The notes under the pieces: generated by a model
Told to the model about the DNA's origin: nothing
Databases searched by the model: none
What the model saw: only the letters and a program-made list of their open reading frames with translations
Position numbers and translations under genes: made by a program
Shown here: positions 31,265 through 43,294 of the stretch, piece after piece
Layout of the letters: each line of letters starts with the position of its first letter
Position numbering within the stretch: the first letter of the stretch is position 1
Assembly (NCBI RefSeq): GCF_026625045.1
Contig: NZ_CP113089.1
Span: 682,001 to 746,000 of the forward strand
Length of the DNA stretch: 64,000 nt
Direction: 5' to 3'
Source of the DNA: Microcella daejeonensis
GTDB taxonomy: Bacteria > Actinomycetota > Actinomycetes > Actinomycetales > Microbacteriaceae

Positions 31265-31828
31265 CTAGTGGTCGGTGTGGCCGGGGAAGAAGTCGGGAGC
31301 CTCCGTCGGCTCCTCGGGCGCATCCAGCTCGGGCTGCGGCGCCTGCTCGGGCTGCTCGTCGACGACCTCCGTCGTCGCGCCGCCGATCTTGGAGGCAGCG
31401 ATGGCGGGCGTCGCGATGCCCGCGATGACGGCGACCCCGAGCGCGAGGGCGGGCAGCACGAGGGCTGGGCGCGCGCGCCGCGGTTCGGCCTGTCGACGCT
31501 CGGCGCGCTGGTGCAGGGCCACGAGGAACGCTCCTCCGAGGGACAGCACGGTCGCGCCGAGGAGGGCCGCGGTGGGGAGGGCGGAGAGCAGGGCATCCCC
31601 GCCGACGGCGGCGAGCGGGAACAGGAAGGCCGGAGCGATGCCGCCGAGGAGCGCGAGCGAGGGAACGGGCATCGAGCGGCGCACGAGGGCGATGACGCCC
31701 CAGGCGACCTGCGCGGCACCGATGACAGCGAGCACGAGGAGGAGCGGGAGCACCGTGCCGGGGACCAGGGCGAGGTGCACGACGCCGGCGCCGATCGCGG
31801 TGATGCCCGCGAGTGTGCGGATGACCAT
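31265..31828 (-). CDS. hypothetical membrane protein
   Basis: 187 residues with five hydrophobic segments (about 3-22, 26-48, 56-76, 82-103, 121-143) and an acidic Pro/Glu-rich tail ending in H-T-D-H. No family recognised. ATG 31828 is well supported by AAGGGG six bases upstream; an in-frame ATG at 31882 would add residues without character. It lies between resB and ccsB on the same strand as both, but nothing else links it to heme handling. Confidence 0.65.
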   Translation of the reverse strand: MVIRTLAGITAIGAGVVHLALVPGTVLPLLLVLAVIGAAQVAWGVIALVRRSMPVPSLALLGGIAPAFLFPLAAVGGDALLSALPTAALLGATVLSLGGAFLVALHQRAERRQAEPRRARPALVLPALALGVAVIAGIATPAIAASKIGGATTEVVDEQPEQAPQPELDAPEEPTEAPDFFPGHTDH

Positions 31829-31997
31829 GCTCGACCCCTTCGCTCCTGCCCCGTGAGCCGCGTGATCGTCGGCTGGGTGCATGCTGTGTCCGGAGCCGAG
31901 GGGTGCACGGATGGGTGCGGAGCGCCGCTGTCGGCGTTCTCGGAGCTTCGCGCCGTCGCCGCACGGGCGTGGGGATCGACGGAGAGCGGCCCGAGCC

Positions 31998-33597
<1,600 letters not shown>

Positions 33598-33620
<23 letters not shown>

Positions 33621-34344
33621 CGATCACCGCCCCGAGGCTCGACACGAACAGCTGCCAGAAACCGGTGACCATGGCGAGACCGATGACGATGAGCAGGATG
33701 CCCCCCACGATGTTGATCGCGCGGATGTGCTCCTTCAGCCACGCGTTCGCCCGCGTGACCCAGCGGAACCCGAGCGCGACGAGCAGGAACGGGATTCCGA
33801 GACCGAGGCAGTAGACGAGCCCGATGAGCGCCGCCCGCCCCACCCCGCCCTCGGTGAGCGAGAGCGTGTTGACGGCGATGAGCGTCGGGCCGATGCAGGG
33901 CGCCCAGCCGAGCCCGAAGACGATGCCGAGCAGCGGAGCCCCTCCGAGCCCGGTCGCGACGCGGAAACGCGGCTTGAGACTGCGCTGCAGGAACGACACC
34001 TGCCCGATGAAGACGAGCCCCATGAGGATGACGATGACGCCCGCGACCCGCGTGATGACGTCGAGGTACTGCTGCAGCAGCAGCCCCGCCGTCGCGAAGA
34101 CGACCGAGAAGGCGACGAAGACCAGCGAGAAGCCGAGCACGAAGAGCAGTACGCCGAGCAGCAGGCGGCTGCGCTCGCGACCGCCGGCGACCGGGCGGGT
34201 GATGCCGCTGACGTAGGCGAGGTAGCCCGGCACGAGCGGCAGCACGCAGGGCGAGGCGAAGGCGAGGAACCCCGCGGCGAGCGCGATCGGGAGGGCGAGG
34301 AGCAGCGAACCGCTGAAGACGATCTCGCCGATCGGGTTGACCAC
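33598..34344 (-). CDS. ccdA: cytochrome c biogenesis thiol transporter CcdA
   Basis: 248-residue, six-helix protein passing electrons from cytoplasmic thioredoxin to ResA for reduction of apocytochrome c. The redox cysteines are in F-A-S-P-C-V-L-P-L-V-P-G-Y (near residue 33) and W-A-P-C-I-G-P-T (near residue 153). Sits between resA (5-nt gap) and resB (overlap) in the order resA-ccdA-resB, which fixes its role as the cytochrome c version rather than the thioredoxin-lipoprotein paralogue at 13449. Confidence 0.93.
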
Positions 34345-34349
34345 GCCCG

Positions 34350-34951
34350 TCAGCTCGACTCAGCGAGCGTGTCGGTGATCATCGCGCGCAGGGTCGAGGG
34401 CTCCGTGAGCAGGCCGGAGATGCGGGCGGCGACCCGGCCCTGGGCATCCACCACCAGGGTCGTCGGCACCGCGTTCGGCGCGACCTGACCCGCGAAGGCG
34501 AGGCGCGCGGCCCCCGAGTCGATGTCGATGACCGAGGGGTACGTGACGCCGTACTGCTCGGCGAAGGCGAGCGACTGCGCCGCCTGATCGCGGATGTTGA
34601 TGCCGATGAAGGGCACGCCCTGGTCGGCGAACTCCTCGTTGAGCTCTTGCAGATCGGGCGCCTCGAGCCGGCAGGGCGGGCAGCTGGCGTACCAGAAGTT
34701 GACGACGTAGGGCTGCCCGGCGAGGTCGTCGGTGTCGAAGCTCTCGCCCGTGTCGAGCACGCCCTCGAACGAGACCGGCTCCTGGCGATCCTCGGGAGCG
34801 ACGACCGTGTACGCGCCGTCGCCCGAGATGTAGCCCTGGCCGGAGCCCGAGCGGTAGTCCTCGGCGAGGCGGTCGCCCTCCGTCGGCGCGCATCCGGAGA
34901 CGGCGAGCGCGAGAGCCGCGAGGGCGGCGAGGGCGGGGGCGAGGCGGGTCT

Positions 34952-34955
<4 letters not shown>
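34350..34955 (-). CDS. resA: thiol-disulfide oxidoreductase ResA/TlpA-like lipoprotein
   Basis: 201-residue lipoprotein (lipobox V-S-G-C, Cys22) with a TlpA-type thioredoxin fold reducing the C-x-x-C-H of apocytochrome c. Active site A-S-C-P-P-C (Cys92, Cys95); the TlpA insertion and cis-Pro segment N-A-V-P-T-T-L-V-V-D lie near residue 163. It overlaps the upstream phosphatase gene by 4 nt and is followed by ccdA, so one transcript probably starts before the phosphatase. Confidence 0.92.
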
Positions 34956-35584
<629 letters not shown>

Positions 35585-35698
35585 GGCCCCAGTCTACGAG
35601 CGGGGGCTTGGCGGCGGCCCCGCGGGCGGACGGGGTGCGGGCCGGGGCGACGAGCGGCCCGCGGAGGGGCATCCACCCCGCCGGTAGACTGCCCTCTC

Positions 35699-37039
<1,341 letters not shown>

Positions 37040-37137
37040 GTCGCACGCGGCGGATCGGCATGGGGTGCGCTCCCCATCGCGGCCATCCGTGACGCCCGGT
37101 AACGTCGTCGTCATACCTGAGGGGGGATCGACGAACG

Positions 37138-37461
37138 ATGACCGACATCATGCTCGACCTGGAACGGCTGCGAGAGGCGCGTACCGGTCTGCGGGCATCC
37201 ATCGAGGCGTTCAGCGAGGCCTCATCCTTCACCGACGGCATCGAGAGGTCGATCGGACGCCCCGATGACCGCGGGGCGCTGCGCGACAAGGCGCACGACT
37301 TCGAGGGCGCCTGGAACGACAAGCGGGATGCCCTCGCCGAGAACCTGCAGAACATCGAGGATCAGCTGTCGTCGATCATCGACGGCTGGACCGAGTGGGA
37401 TTCGCAGACCGCGGCCGATCTCGAGGGCGCCGTGAGCTCGACACCAAACGGAGGGGCATGA
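37138..37461 (+). CDS. WXG100-like small helical protein
   Basis: 107 residues, predicted to be two helices with a central turn, the size and layout of WXG100/ESAT-6 proteins exported by type VII systems. The turn region reads D-F-E-G-A-W-N-D-K-R-D, a W-x-D variant of the W-x-G motif. A second Trp pair G-W-T-E-W lies near residue 82. Strong Shine-Dalgarno (GAGGGGGG) upstream. It overlaps the next gene by 4 nt (ATGA at 37458-37461), making it the first gene of a coupled operon. Family membership is inferred from layout. Confidence 0.65.
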   Translation: MTDIMLDLERLREARTGLRASIEAFSEASSFTDGIERSIGRPDDRGALRDKAHDFEGAWNDKRDALAENLQNIEDQLSSIIDGWTEWDSQTAADLEGAVSSTPNGGA

Positions 37462-38741
37462 TGCGCTCCCCGAACCGTGGCTACGAGCTGCGCCGGCTCG
37501 AGGGCGAGTCGTACGAGATCTGGGAGCGCGGAGACCGGCTCGTGCAGCTCGGCGAGCAGATGGACTCGACCGCCGACACGCTCAGCACGATCGGCGACTC
37601 CTCGATCCACCGCTCGAAGGGCACCGAGAAGCTCGCCGAGATGGCGAGCGAGACGGCGGCCGACCTCGCCGCCGCCGCGACCCGCTACGACCTCACCGGC
37701 CGCACGTTGCGTACCTACGCCGCCGCACTCGGCATGGCGCAGGGCTGGATCCACCCGCGCATCGATGACATAGAGGCGGCCGAGCTCGCCTACCAGGCGG
37801 CGCAGGAGGCCCGCGCCGACGCCGTCTCGGCGCACGACCGGCTCGAGAGCGTGCTGCCGTGGGAGGACAAGCCGACCGATCAGCAGCGCGCCTCGACCGA
37901 CGCCGACATGTCCCAGGCAAACACCGCCCTCACGCTCGCACAGGAGAACCGCGACGAGTTGTGGGAGCAGTTCGAGACCCGCTTCAGCACGTGGTCGGAC
38001 GCCTACGACGACGCCATGGACGGCATTCAGAACGCAATGGACACCGCCGGCAACAACGACGGCTTCTGGGAGTTCATCGACAACGCGCTCGACGTGATCG
38101 CGGTCGTGCTGCTGGTCCTGACGGTTCTCGCGCTGGTCATCGGAGCTCCGATCGCGGGACTGCTGGGAGCGATCATGCTCGGCCTCGCGGCCCTCGTGCT
38201 CGCGCTCAATCTGCTGAAGTTCGCTTTCGGACGAGCCACGCTGAGCGACGTCGCCTGGGCGGCGGTCGGACTGCTGCCCTTCGGCCTCGGGCGCGTCCTC
38301 TCCCGCGGCGCTCCCACGCTATCGGCCGTCATGCGGACCAGCCGCGGCGCGATCACGCAGTCGGTGCGCTCGAGCCTGCCGGCCTTCCGGCTGCATCGAT
38401 GGAGCACCTGGGGGACGCCGTGGAACTGGCTCCGCGCTCCCGCGCACGCCCGCGGGGCAGCTCCTCATCCGGGAGTCTTCGTCAACCCCTTCCGCACGAT
38501 GGCGAACGGCGGGCCGCAGATGCAGCAGATGGAGCGCTTCGTCACCGGTCTCCGCACGTCGCAGTGGAGCGAGCTCGCGGGAGTGAGACAGACCGCAGCT
38601 CTCGTCGACGCCGCCCGGCCGACCGTGGCCCAGGCCGCCGTCAACATCGGCTCCTGGTCGACCTTCTTCGCGGTGGACGTGGCCGACATCACGGGCGTAC
38701 GACCGGACATCCCGCTCCTCACCGAGGTGCGTGTTCCGTGA
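37458..38741 (+). CDS. putative type VII secretion substrate with membrane hairpin
   Basis: 427 residues. The N-terminal 200 residues are helical and resemble the putative T7SS-signal domain: G-D-R-L-V-Q-L-G-E-Q-M near residue 30, then a long coiled region rich in Ala/Glu with repeated Trp/Asp near residues 165-200. A hydrophobic hairpin follows (about 212-262). The C-terminal 165 residues have no recognised fold and contain S-T-W-G-T-P-W-N-W. No catalytic motif is visible. Starts in the ATGA of the WXG-like gene and ends in the GTGA of the next gene. It could be an LXG/ESX effector or a structural membrane protein. Confidence 0.6.
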   Translation: MMRSPNRGYELRRLEGESYEIWERGDRLVQLGEQMDSTADTLSTIGDSSIHRSKGTEKLAEMASETAADLAAAATRYDLTGRTLRTYAAALGMAQGWIHPRIDDIEAAELAYQAAQEARADAVSAHDRLESVLPWEDKPTDQQRASTDADMSQANTALTLAQENRDELWEQFETRFSTWSDAYDDAMDGIQNAMDTAGNNDGFWEFIDNALDVIAVVLLVLTVLALVIGAPIAGLLGAIMLGLAALVLALNLLKFAFGRATLSDVAWAAVGLLPFGLGRVLSRGAPTLSAVMRTSRGAITQSVRSSLPAFRLHRWSTWGTPWNWLRAPAHARGAAPHPGVFVNPFRTMANGGPQMQQMERFVTGLRTSQWSELAGVRQTAALVDAARPTVAQAAVNIGSWSTFFAVDVADITGVRPDIPLLTEVRVP

Positions 38742-39646
38742 CGGCTCCGGAGGCTGTCCTCGGCGGCAGGAATCGCACCGCGACCCGCGGGATCATCGTC
38801 GCCGCCGTGACCCTGCTCAGCCCGGCGGCCCTACTGCTCGCTTACCTTCTCGGATCCCTGGTCCTCACGGGGGCCCAGGTGATCGCCGACCGGCCTCCCG
38901 CGTGGCGTCCGGTCGTCGACTGGCCCGTCTTCACCGTGAGCCCGTGGATCACCGTGCCGCTCGCGGCGGTCGCGCTCGCCGCCGTTCTCCATCAGGCACG
39001 CCGCGCCACCGTCACCCGAGCACTCGTCCTCACCACGCTGCTCGGATGGGCAGCGGCATCCGCAGGCTCCTCGTGGTTCTTCGCTCTCGCCCTGCCCCCT
39101 GCCGCGCTGGTCGGCTCACCCCTTCTGGGCCGCAGCGATCACCTGATTGCGGCCGGCATAGGGGTGCTCGTCATCGCCGTACTCATCGTGCGCCTCGTAA
39201 CGGTGGGGCGGTCGCATGACCGACTGGTGCGGGCAGGGCTGCTCGGCTCCGGGGTGCTCCGCATTCCCGACGATTGGGACCCTCGAGCCGCCTTCACCCT
39301 CGACGCGCCGGTGCACTGGCACCGGATCGGTTCGGAGGTGCTGCCGCCGCACGTGAACTCGTCGAGCGAGGCTCCGGTCTCGTTTCTGCTTGCAGGATCG
39401 TCGGTCGACCGGGCACCGAGCGCGTCCGGCGAAGAGTTCGTGGTCTCGAGCGGGACTCCGGTCGAGCGCTCGGTCGCTCGCACCGACGACGTGATCGCGG
39501 TGTCGTACGTCTTCTCACGGAACCGCGGCGATGACACCCGGCTCGACGCGATCATCCGCCCGTCCAGCATGCGTTCACCCGGCGAGGTCGACGCGCTCGT
39601 CGCGACGGCTGACACGATCGCGGGCACGTTCCGATGGCGCACGTGA
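38738..39646 (+). CDS. membrane protein with C-terminal repeat-family domain
   Basis: 302 residues: about five membrane helices in the first 150 (18-42, 67-88, 95-115, 118-135, 139-158), then a soluble beta-rich domain of about 140 residues ending V-D-A-L-V-A-T-A-D-T-I-A-G-T-F-R-W-R-T. The same tail recurs in the genes at 39730 and 40677, which marks a shared domain; the shape recalls Mog1/PsbP/DcrB-like domains, but that is inference. GTG start overlaps the previous stop (GTGA). No enzymatic motif. Confidence 0.65.
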   Translation: MTAPEAVLGGRNRTATRGIIVAAVTLLSPAALLLAYLLGSLVLTGAQVIADRPPAWRPVVDWPVFTVSPWITVPLAAVALAAVLHQARRATVTRALVLTTLLGWAAASAGSSWFFALALPPAALVGSPLLGRSDHLIAAGIGVLVIAVLIVRLVTVGRSHDRLVRAGLLGSGVLRIPDDWDPRAAFTLDAPVHWHRIGSEVLPPHVNSSSEAPVSFLLAGSSVDRAPSASGEEFVVSSGTPVERSVARTDDVIAVSYVFSRNRGDDTRLDAIIRPSSMRSPGEVDALVATADTIAGTFRWRT

Positions 39647-39664
39647 TCGACGAACGGAGCGCCC

Positions 39665-39733
39665 ATGACGACCGCTGACGGCGTCGTCGCGATACCCGAC
39701 AGCATCGCCGCCTCCTCCCGCTGGAGGTCGTGA
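39665..39733 (+). pseudogene. 22-codon remnant of a paralogous domain gene
   Basis: ATG 39665 has a Shine-Dalgarno (GGAG) and opens a 22-residue frame: M-T-T-A-D-G-V-V-A-I-P, then D-S-I-A-A-S-S-R-W-R-S. The second half matches the C-terminal tail of the gene at 38738 (V-A-x-x-D-x-I-A-x3-R-W-R). Its TGA overlaps the next GTG as GTGA, as at the other operon junctions. It is most simply a paralogue that lost its middle by internal deletion but kept the translation-coupling junction; it may still be translated. Confidence 0.6.
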
Positions 39734-40680
39734 TCGTCGACTCGCCCTTCATCCTGCGGGACCGCGCCTATTGGCCGCTCGTCGCCGTCATCGGTATCTG
39801 CACGATCGGCCTCACTGTCATCGGCATCGGATTCGGCATTCTGTCGAGCATGCTCTCGGGCGGTCAGATCACCGAGGTCCAGCGTCCGACCCGCAGCGCG
39901 ATCGTCCCGTGGCCGTTCGTCACGCCTCCCGCGCTCCTGACGATCGTGGCGGCCGCGCTCGCTCTGGGGGCGAGCATCCTCCTCGCGGCGCGCACGTCCG
40001 TTCGCACCTCCGGATTCCTGACCACGACTTTCGGCTGGTCGCTCGCAGGCATGCTCGGCGCCGGGGCGCTCGCGGTCGCTTTCCCGAACGCGCGCGTCGG
40101 CGGATCCGCCCTGATTCCCGGTCTCTCCGACCACGCCATCGGCGCCGCGGGATTCGCGCTCGGGGCCGTGACGTCGATCCTCGGGCAGACCCGCCTGCAA
40201 ACGGGGTACACGGCTGCGCGCGCTGCGGGTCTGAATCCGGCGTTCTTCCCGATCGTCCCCCCGCAGGGCGCTTCGCTCGTGCCGGAGCTCCACATCGAGG
40301 CTCCGCCGATGTGGCGGTGGATCCTCCACGACGGGCGGCCTGCGATCGCGCGCACGGACGATCGTCCCGCGCCGATGCGGATCGTCGTGCCGGACCGGGA
40401 CGCGCCCCCGTTATCCGACCCCGCGCCGACGGCAGCGGCCGTCAACGGAGCGCCGACCCGACGCGAGATCATCACCGACTCCTCAGGAGGCACGATCATG
40501 CGATACCGGTACCAGGCGAAGATCGACGAGCCGGAAAGAGTGATAGAGATTCACATAACCGCGACCTCCGACCGCCACTCGATGCAGGCCTACCGCGACT
40601 GCGCCGACTTGATCGCCGGCAGCGTGCGATGGACGGCGGTGCTTGCCGAGAAGCGCAGACGACCGTGGTGGCGCCGATGA
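39730..40680 (+). CDS. membrane protein, second member of the repeat family
   Basis: 316 residues with four predicted helices (about 14-37, 62-86, 92-112, 130-152) and a soluble C-terminal half. The latter ends Y-R-D-C-A-D-L-I-A-G-S-V-R-W followed by a basic tail rich in Arg and Trp. Same overall plan as the 38738 product, though sequence identity in the membrane part is low. GTG start is coupled to the 22-codon remnant; stop overlaps the next ATG (ATGA at 40677-40680). Function unknown. Confidence 0.65.
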   Translation: MIVDSPFILRDRAYWPLVAVIGICTIGLTVIGIGFGILSSMLSGGQITEVQRPTRSAIVPWPFVTPPALLTIVAAALALGASILLAARTSVRTSGFLTTTFGWSLAGMLGAGALAVAFPNARVGGSALIPGLSDHAIGAAGFALGAVTSILGQTRLQTGYTAARAAGLNPAFFPIVPPQGASLVPELHIEAPPMWRWILHDGRPAIARTDDRPAPMRIVVPDRDAPPLSDPAPTAAAVNGAPTRREIITDSSGGTIMRYRYQAKIDEPERVIEIHITATSDRHSMQAYRDCADLIAGSVRWTAVLAEKRRRPWWRR

Positions 40681-41246
40681 CCGCCCCACCCACGGGCTAC
40701 CACCTGCTCGTGCCGCCCGGCTGGCGGCGCTTCACCGCCGACCTCGAGGGCAAGCAGCAGCTCATCGCACTCGCCTCCGCGAAGCTCAAGCCGCTCGGCC
40801 GCCCCGACCTCGACGCCCAGGTGCGCACCATGATCGAGCAGCAGTGGAGCCGGCTCGCGGTACTGCGCGCCGACGGCGTGTACATGCCCGGCGACGACGA
40901 GGATCTGCCCGTCACGCCCATGACCCTGGCGGTGCTGCGGCAGGTCGCGCGCCCCGGCACGACCTTCGCCGACCGGCTGCAGGAGCTCGCCCGCACCGCC
41001 ACGACCCCGATCGAGACGCCGCTGGGGGTCGTGCACCGGTGGGAGACCTCCGAGCGCTCCACAGGCGAGCTCGAGGGGTCGAGCGCGCGCATCATCGGCT
41101 ACGGCTTCCCGGTTCCGGGCGAGCGGGCCGATCGCGGTGCGGTGCTCCTGGTGAGCATCCCGTACCCGAACGATGCCGACCGCGAGATCGTGGACGCGCT
41201 CGTCGAACTGGCCGACACGATCGCGGAGACGTTCCGATGGCGATGA
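40677..41246 (+). CDS. soluble member of the repeat family
   Basis: 189 residues, no membrane segment or signal. Starts M-T-A-P-P-T-G-Y-H-L-L-V-P-P-G-W, an N-terminus typical of Mog1/PsbP-like domains, and ends E-L-A-D-T-I-A-E-T-F-R-W-R like the 38738 product. Middle region contains T-P-M-T-L-A-V-L-R and T-P-I-E-T-P-L-G-V-V-H-R-W-E. Coupled at both ends by ATGA overlaps. It may be a cytoplasmic chaperone or immunity-type partner of the secreted proteins, which is inference. Confidence 0.65.
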   Translation: MTAPPTGYHLLVPPGWRRFTADLEGKQQLIALASAKLKPLGRPDLDAQVRTMIEQQWSRLAVLRADGVYMPGDDEDLPVTPMTLAVLRQVARPGTTFADRLQELARTATTPIETPLGVVHRWETSERSTGELEGSSARIIGYGFPVPGERADRGAVLLVSIPYPNDADREIVDALVELADTIAETFRWR

Positions 41247-41845
41247 CCCTGCAGTACGCGCTCGACCTCGACCACCGGCTCTGGCTGCCGGTGCCGCTGG
41301 CGTTCCCCTGGAACGACTTCGCCTCGGCCGAGGAGTGGGCCACCGCGATCGCCGACGGGATGCTCGCCGAGGTCGACCCGTCCATCCGAGCCGCCCGGCC
41401 CGAGCTCGACGCCGTGCAGCGCCGCGACCTGCTGCGCGCGACGGCACTCGCCACCGTCGTCGCCGAGCCGCCGCTCGACGAGGTGTCGGAGCGCTTCTGG
41501 CTGCTGCCCCGCGAGGGCCGGGAGGCCGTTGTGCACCTCTACGTCTCCGACTACGAGGGCGGCACGACCCACGACGACCTCGCCGCGATCGCGGTCGCCG
41601 GGGTCGGCGGCGTGCTGCACGGGGTGGAGCCGACGCCGGGCACGGGCTTCGACGTCGCCGCCCGCGGCATCGTGCTGCTGGAGACCACGACCCCGCCCGT
41701 CGTCGTCACCCGCCTCATCGGCATCGCCGAGCAGGCCGTGGCCGTGCTCGAGCTCATCCACCCCGACCCCTCGGCGGTGGCCGAGGTGCTGCCGGCGATG
41801 GAGCCGCTGTTCGCGAGCATCCGGATGCGCCGGGTCGAGCAGTAG
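41243..41845 (+). CDS. soluble protein, diverged member of the repeat family
   Basis: 200 residues from ATG 41243, chosen because it overlaps the preceding stop as ATGA like the other junctions; ATG 41237 is two codons upstream. Begins M-T-L-Q-Y-A-L-D-L-D-H-R-L-W-L-P-V-P. A central region has beta strands (V-V-H-L-Y-V-S-D-Y-E), and it ends L-F-A-S-I-R-M-R-R-V-E-Q, a weaker form of the shared tail. Last gene of the operon; converges on the gene at 41850 with a 4-nt gap. Confidence 0.65.
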   Translation: MTLQYALDLDHRLWLPVPLAFPWNDFASAEEWATAIADGMLAEVDPSIRAARPELDAVQRRDLLRATALATVVAEPPLDEVSERFWLLPREGREAVVHLYVSDYEGGTTHDDLAAIAVAGVGGVLHGVEPTPGTGFDVAARGIVLLETTTPPVVVTRLIGIAEQAVAVLELIHPDPSAVAEVLPAMEPLFASIRMRRVEQ

Positions 41846-41849
41846 CCGG

Positions 41850-42209
41850 TCAGACGGTGAAGTCGGGCCGGATGCTCCAGCCCGTGTACTCCTCCAGCGT
41901 GGCCAGCAGCGTCAGCGCCTGCAGCCGCGCGTGGTCGTCGCTCACGGTCGAGTAGACATCGATCGCGAGGGGCGGCGGCTCTCCGAACTTGGGGATCTCG
42001 ATCTCGACCCAGGCGCCCTCGACGAGCGGCACCTTCGGGCGCATGGTGCGCTGGTTCTCGACGGGACGGTCGACGGCGAGCGCGACGATGGCGAGGGCAT
42101 CCAGTTTGGTGACGGCGCTGCGCACCACGATCGTGGCGCAGTACTCGACCGGCTGGGGCGCGCGGGGCCCGAGGCGGGAGAGGAAGCGGCTGGCGTCGAA
42201 TCGCGTCAT
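41850..42209 (-). CDS. hypothetical protein convergent to the repeat-family operon
   Basis: 119-residue soluble protein with no family I recognise. Beta-rich middle W-V-E-I-E-I-P-K-F-G-E-P-P-P-L-A-I-D-V-Y and a C-terminal helix Q-A-L-T-L-L-A-T-L-E-E-Y. No signal or membrane segment. Whether it belongs functionally to the adjacent operon cannot be told; it is transcribed towards it. Confidence 0.55.
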   Translation of the reverse strand: MTRFDASRFLSRLGPRAPQPVEYCATIVVRSAVTKLDALAIVALAVDRPVENQRTMRPKVPLVEGAWVEIEIPKFGEPPPLAIDVYSTVSDDHARLQALTLLATLEEYTGWSIRPDFTV

Positions 42210-42325
42210 CGTGCGTTCACGCTAAAGCGCGAATCTGGGGATGCCCCGCGCACGATGCACGGAATACTCCCGGGATTCGATGCGTTTGCATGGATATCAT
42301 CGGCACTGTCGACAGGAGAAGCATC

Positions 42326-43294
42326 ATGACCGCCACCACCGAGGGCCTGCACCACGTCACCGCGATCGCGGGCGACCCCCAGAAGAACATCGACTTCTAC
42401 ATCCGCGGCCTCGGACTGCGGCTCGTCAAGAAGACCGTCAACTTCGACGACCCGGGCACCTACCACCTCTACTACGGCGACGAGGCGGGCCGGCCCGGCA
42501 GCCTCATGACCTTCTTCCCGTGGCGGGGCGTCGCCCCCGGCCGCGTCGGTGCCGGCCAGTCGACCTCGACGGCCTTCAGCGTTCCCGCCGGCTCGCTCGG
42601 CTGGTGGCACCAGCACTTCAGCGACCTCGGCTTCGACCCGCGCATCACCTCGACCTCGAGCACCGAGGAGCGCCTGCTCGTCATCGACCCCGACGGCCTG
42701 CAGATCGAGCTCGTCGCCACCCACGCCGACGACCCGCGCGACCCGTGGGACTCGGCCAGCGTGCCCGCCGAGTACGCGGTGCGCGGCCAGCACTCGAGCG
42801 TGCTCACCGTGCGGGACGCCGAGCGCACCGTCGGCCTCATGGTGGACGACCTCGGGATGCGCGTGGTCGAGCAGGAGGGCAACCGCACCCGCCTCGCCGC
42901 CGGCGACGGCGCCCCCGGCACCCTCGTCGACGTGCACGCCTCGAGCCTCGCCCCCGCGGGCCTGACCGCCGGAGGCACCGTGCACCACATCGCCTTCCGG
43001 GTGCCCGACCAGGCCACCCAGCAGGTGTGGCGCGACGAGCTCGCGAGCAAGGGCCACCAGGTCACCGAGATCCTCGACCGGCAGTACTTCACGAGCATCT
43101 ACTTCCGCGAGCCGGGCGGCGTGCTCTTCGAGATCGCCACCGACACCCCGGGCTTCGACATCGACGAGCCGCTGCTCGAACTCGGCCGCTCGCTCAAGCT
43201 GCCGCCGTGGCTCGAGCCCTCGCGCGAGGCGATCGAGGCGCGCGTGATCCCCGTCGCGCTGCCGGAGGAGAACAACCCGGAGGTGGCGGCATGA
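42326..43294 (+). CDS. VOC-family ring-cleaving dioxygenase-like protein
   Basis: 322 residues made of two tandem vicinal-oxygen-chelate modules (about 6-150 and 158-290), like MhqO/LinE-type enzymes acting on hydroquinones. Metal ligands: His in L-H-H-V-T-A-I (8-10), His in V-H-H-I-A-F-R, and Glu in G-V-L-F-E-I-A-T-D. Good Shine-Dalgarno AGGAG before ATG 42326. Overlaps the hydrolase by 4 nt (ATGA). The pair matches mhqO-mhqD-like units that protect against quinones; the exact substrate is unproven. Confidence 0.85.
   Translation: MTATTEGLHHVTAIAGDPQKNIDFYIRGLGLRLVKKTVNFDDPGTYHLYYGDEAGRPGSLMTFFPWRGVAPGRVGAGQSTSTAFSVPAGSLGWWHQHFSDLGFDPRITSTSSTEERLLVIDPDGLQIELVATHADDPRDPWDSASVPAEYAVRGQHSSVLTVRDAERTVGLMVDDLGMRVVEQEGNRTRLAAGDGAPGTLVDVHASSLAPAGLTAGGTVHHIAFRVPDQATQQVWRDELASKGHQVTEILDRQYFTSIYFREPGGVLFEIATDTPGFDIDEPLLELGRSLKLPPWLEPSREAIEARVIPVALPEENNPEVAA

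Noticed and set aside
35585..35698. T-box or other riboswitch before aspS
   Set aside because: The TAGACT box lies only 8 nt before the start codon, so there is no leader RNA to hold one.
37138..42209. A complete ESX/type VII secretion locus
   Set aside because: No EccC-type FtsK/SpoIIIE ATPase, EccD, EccB or mycosin is present; only putative substrates and unknown partners.
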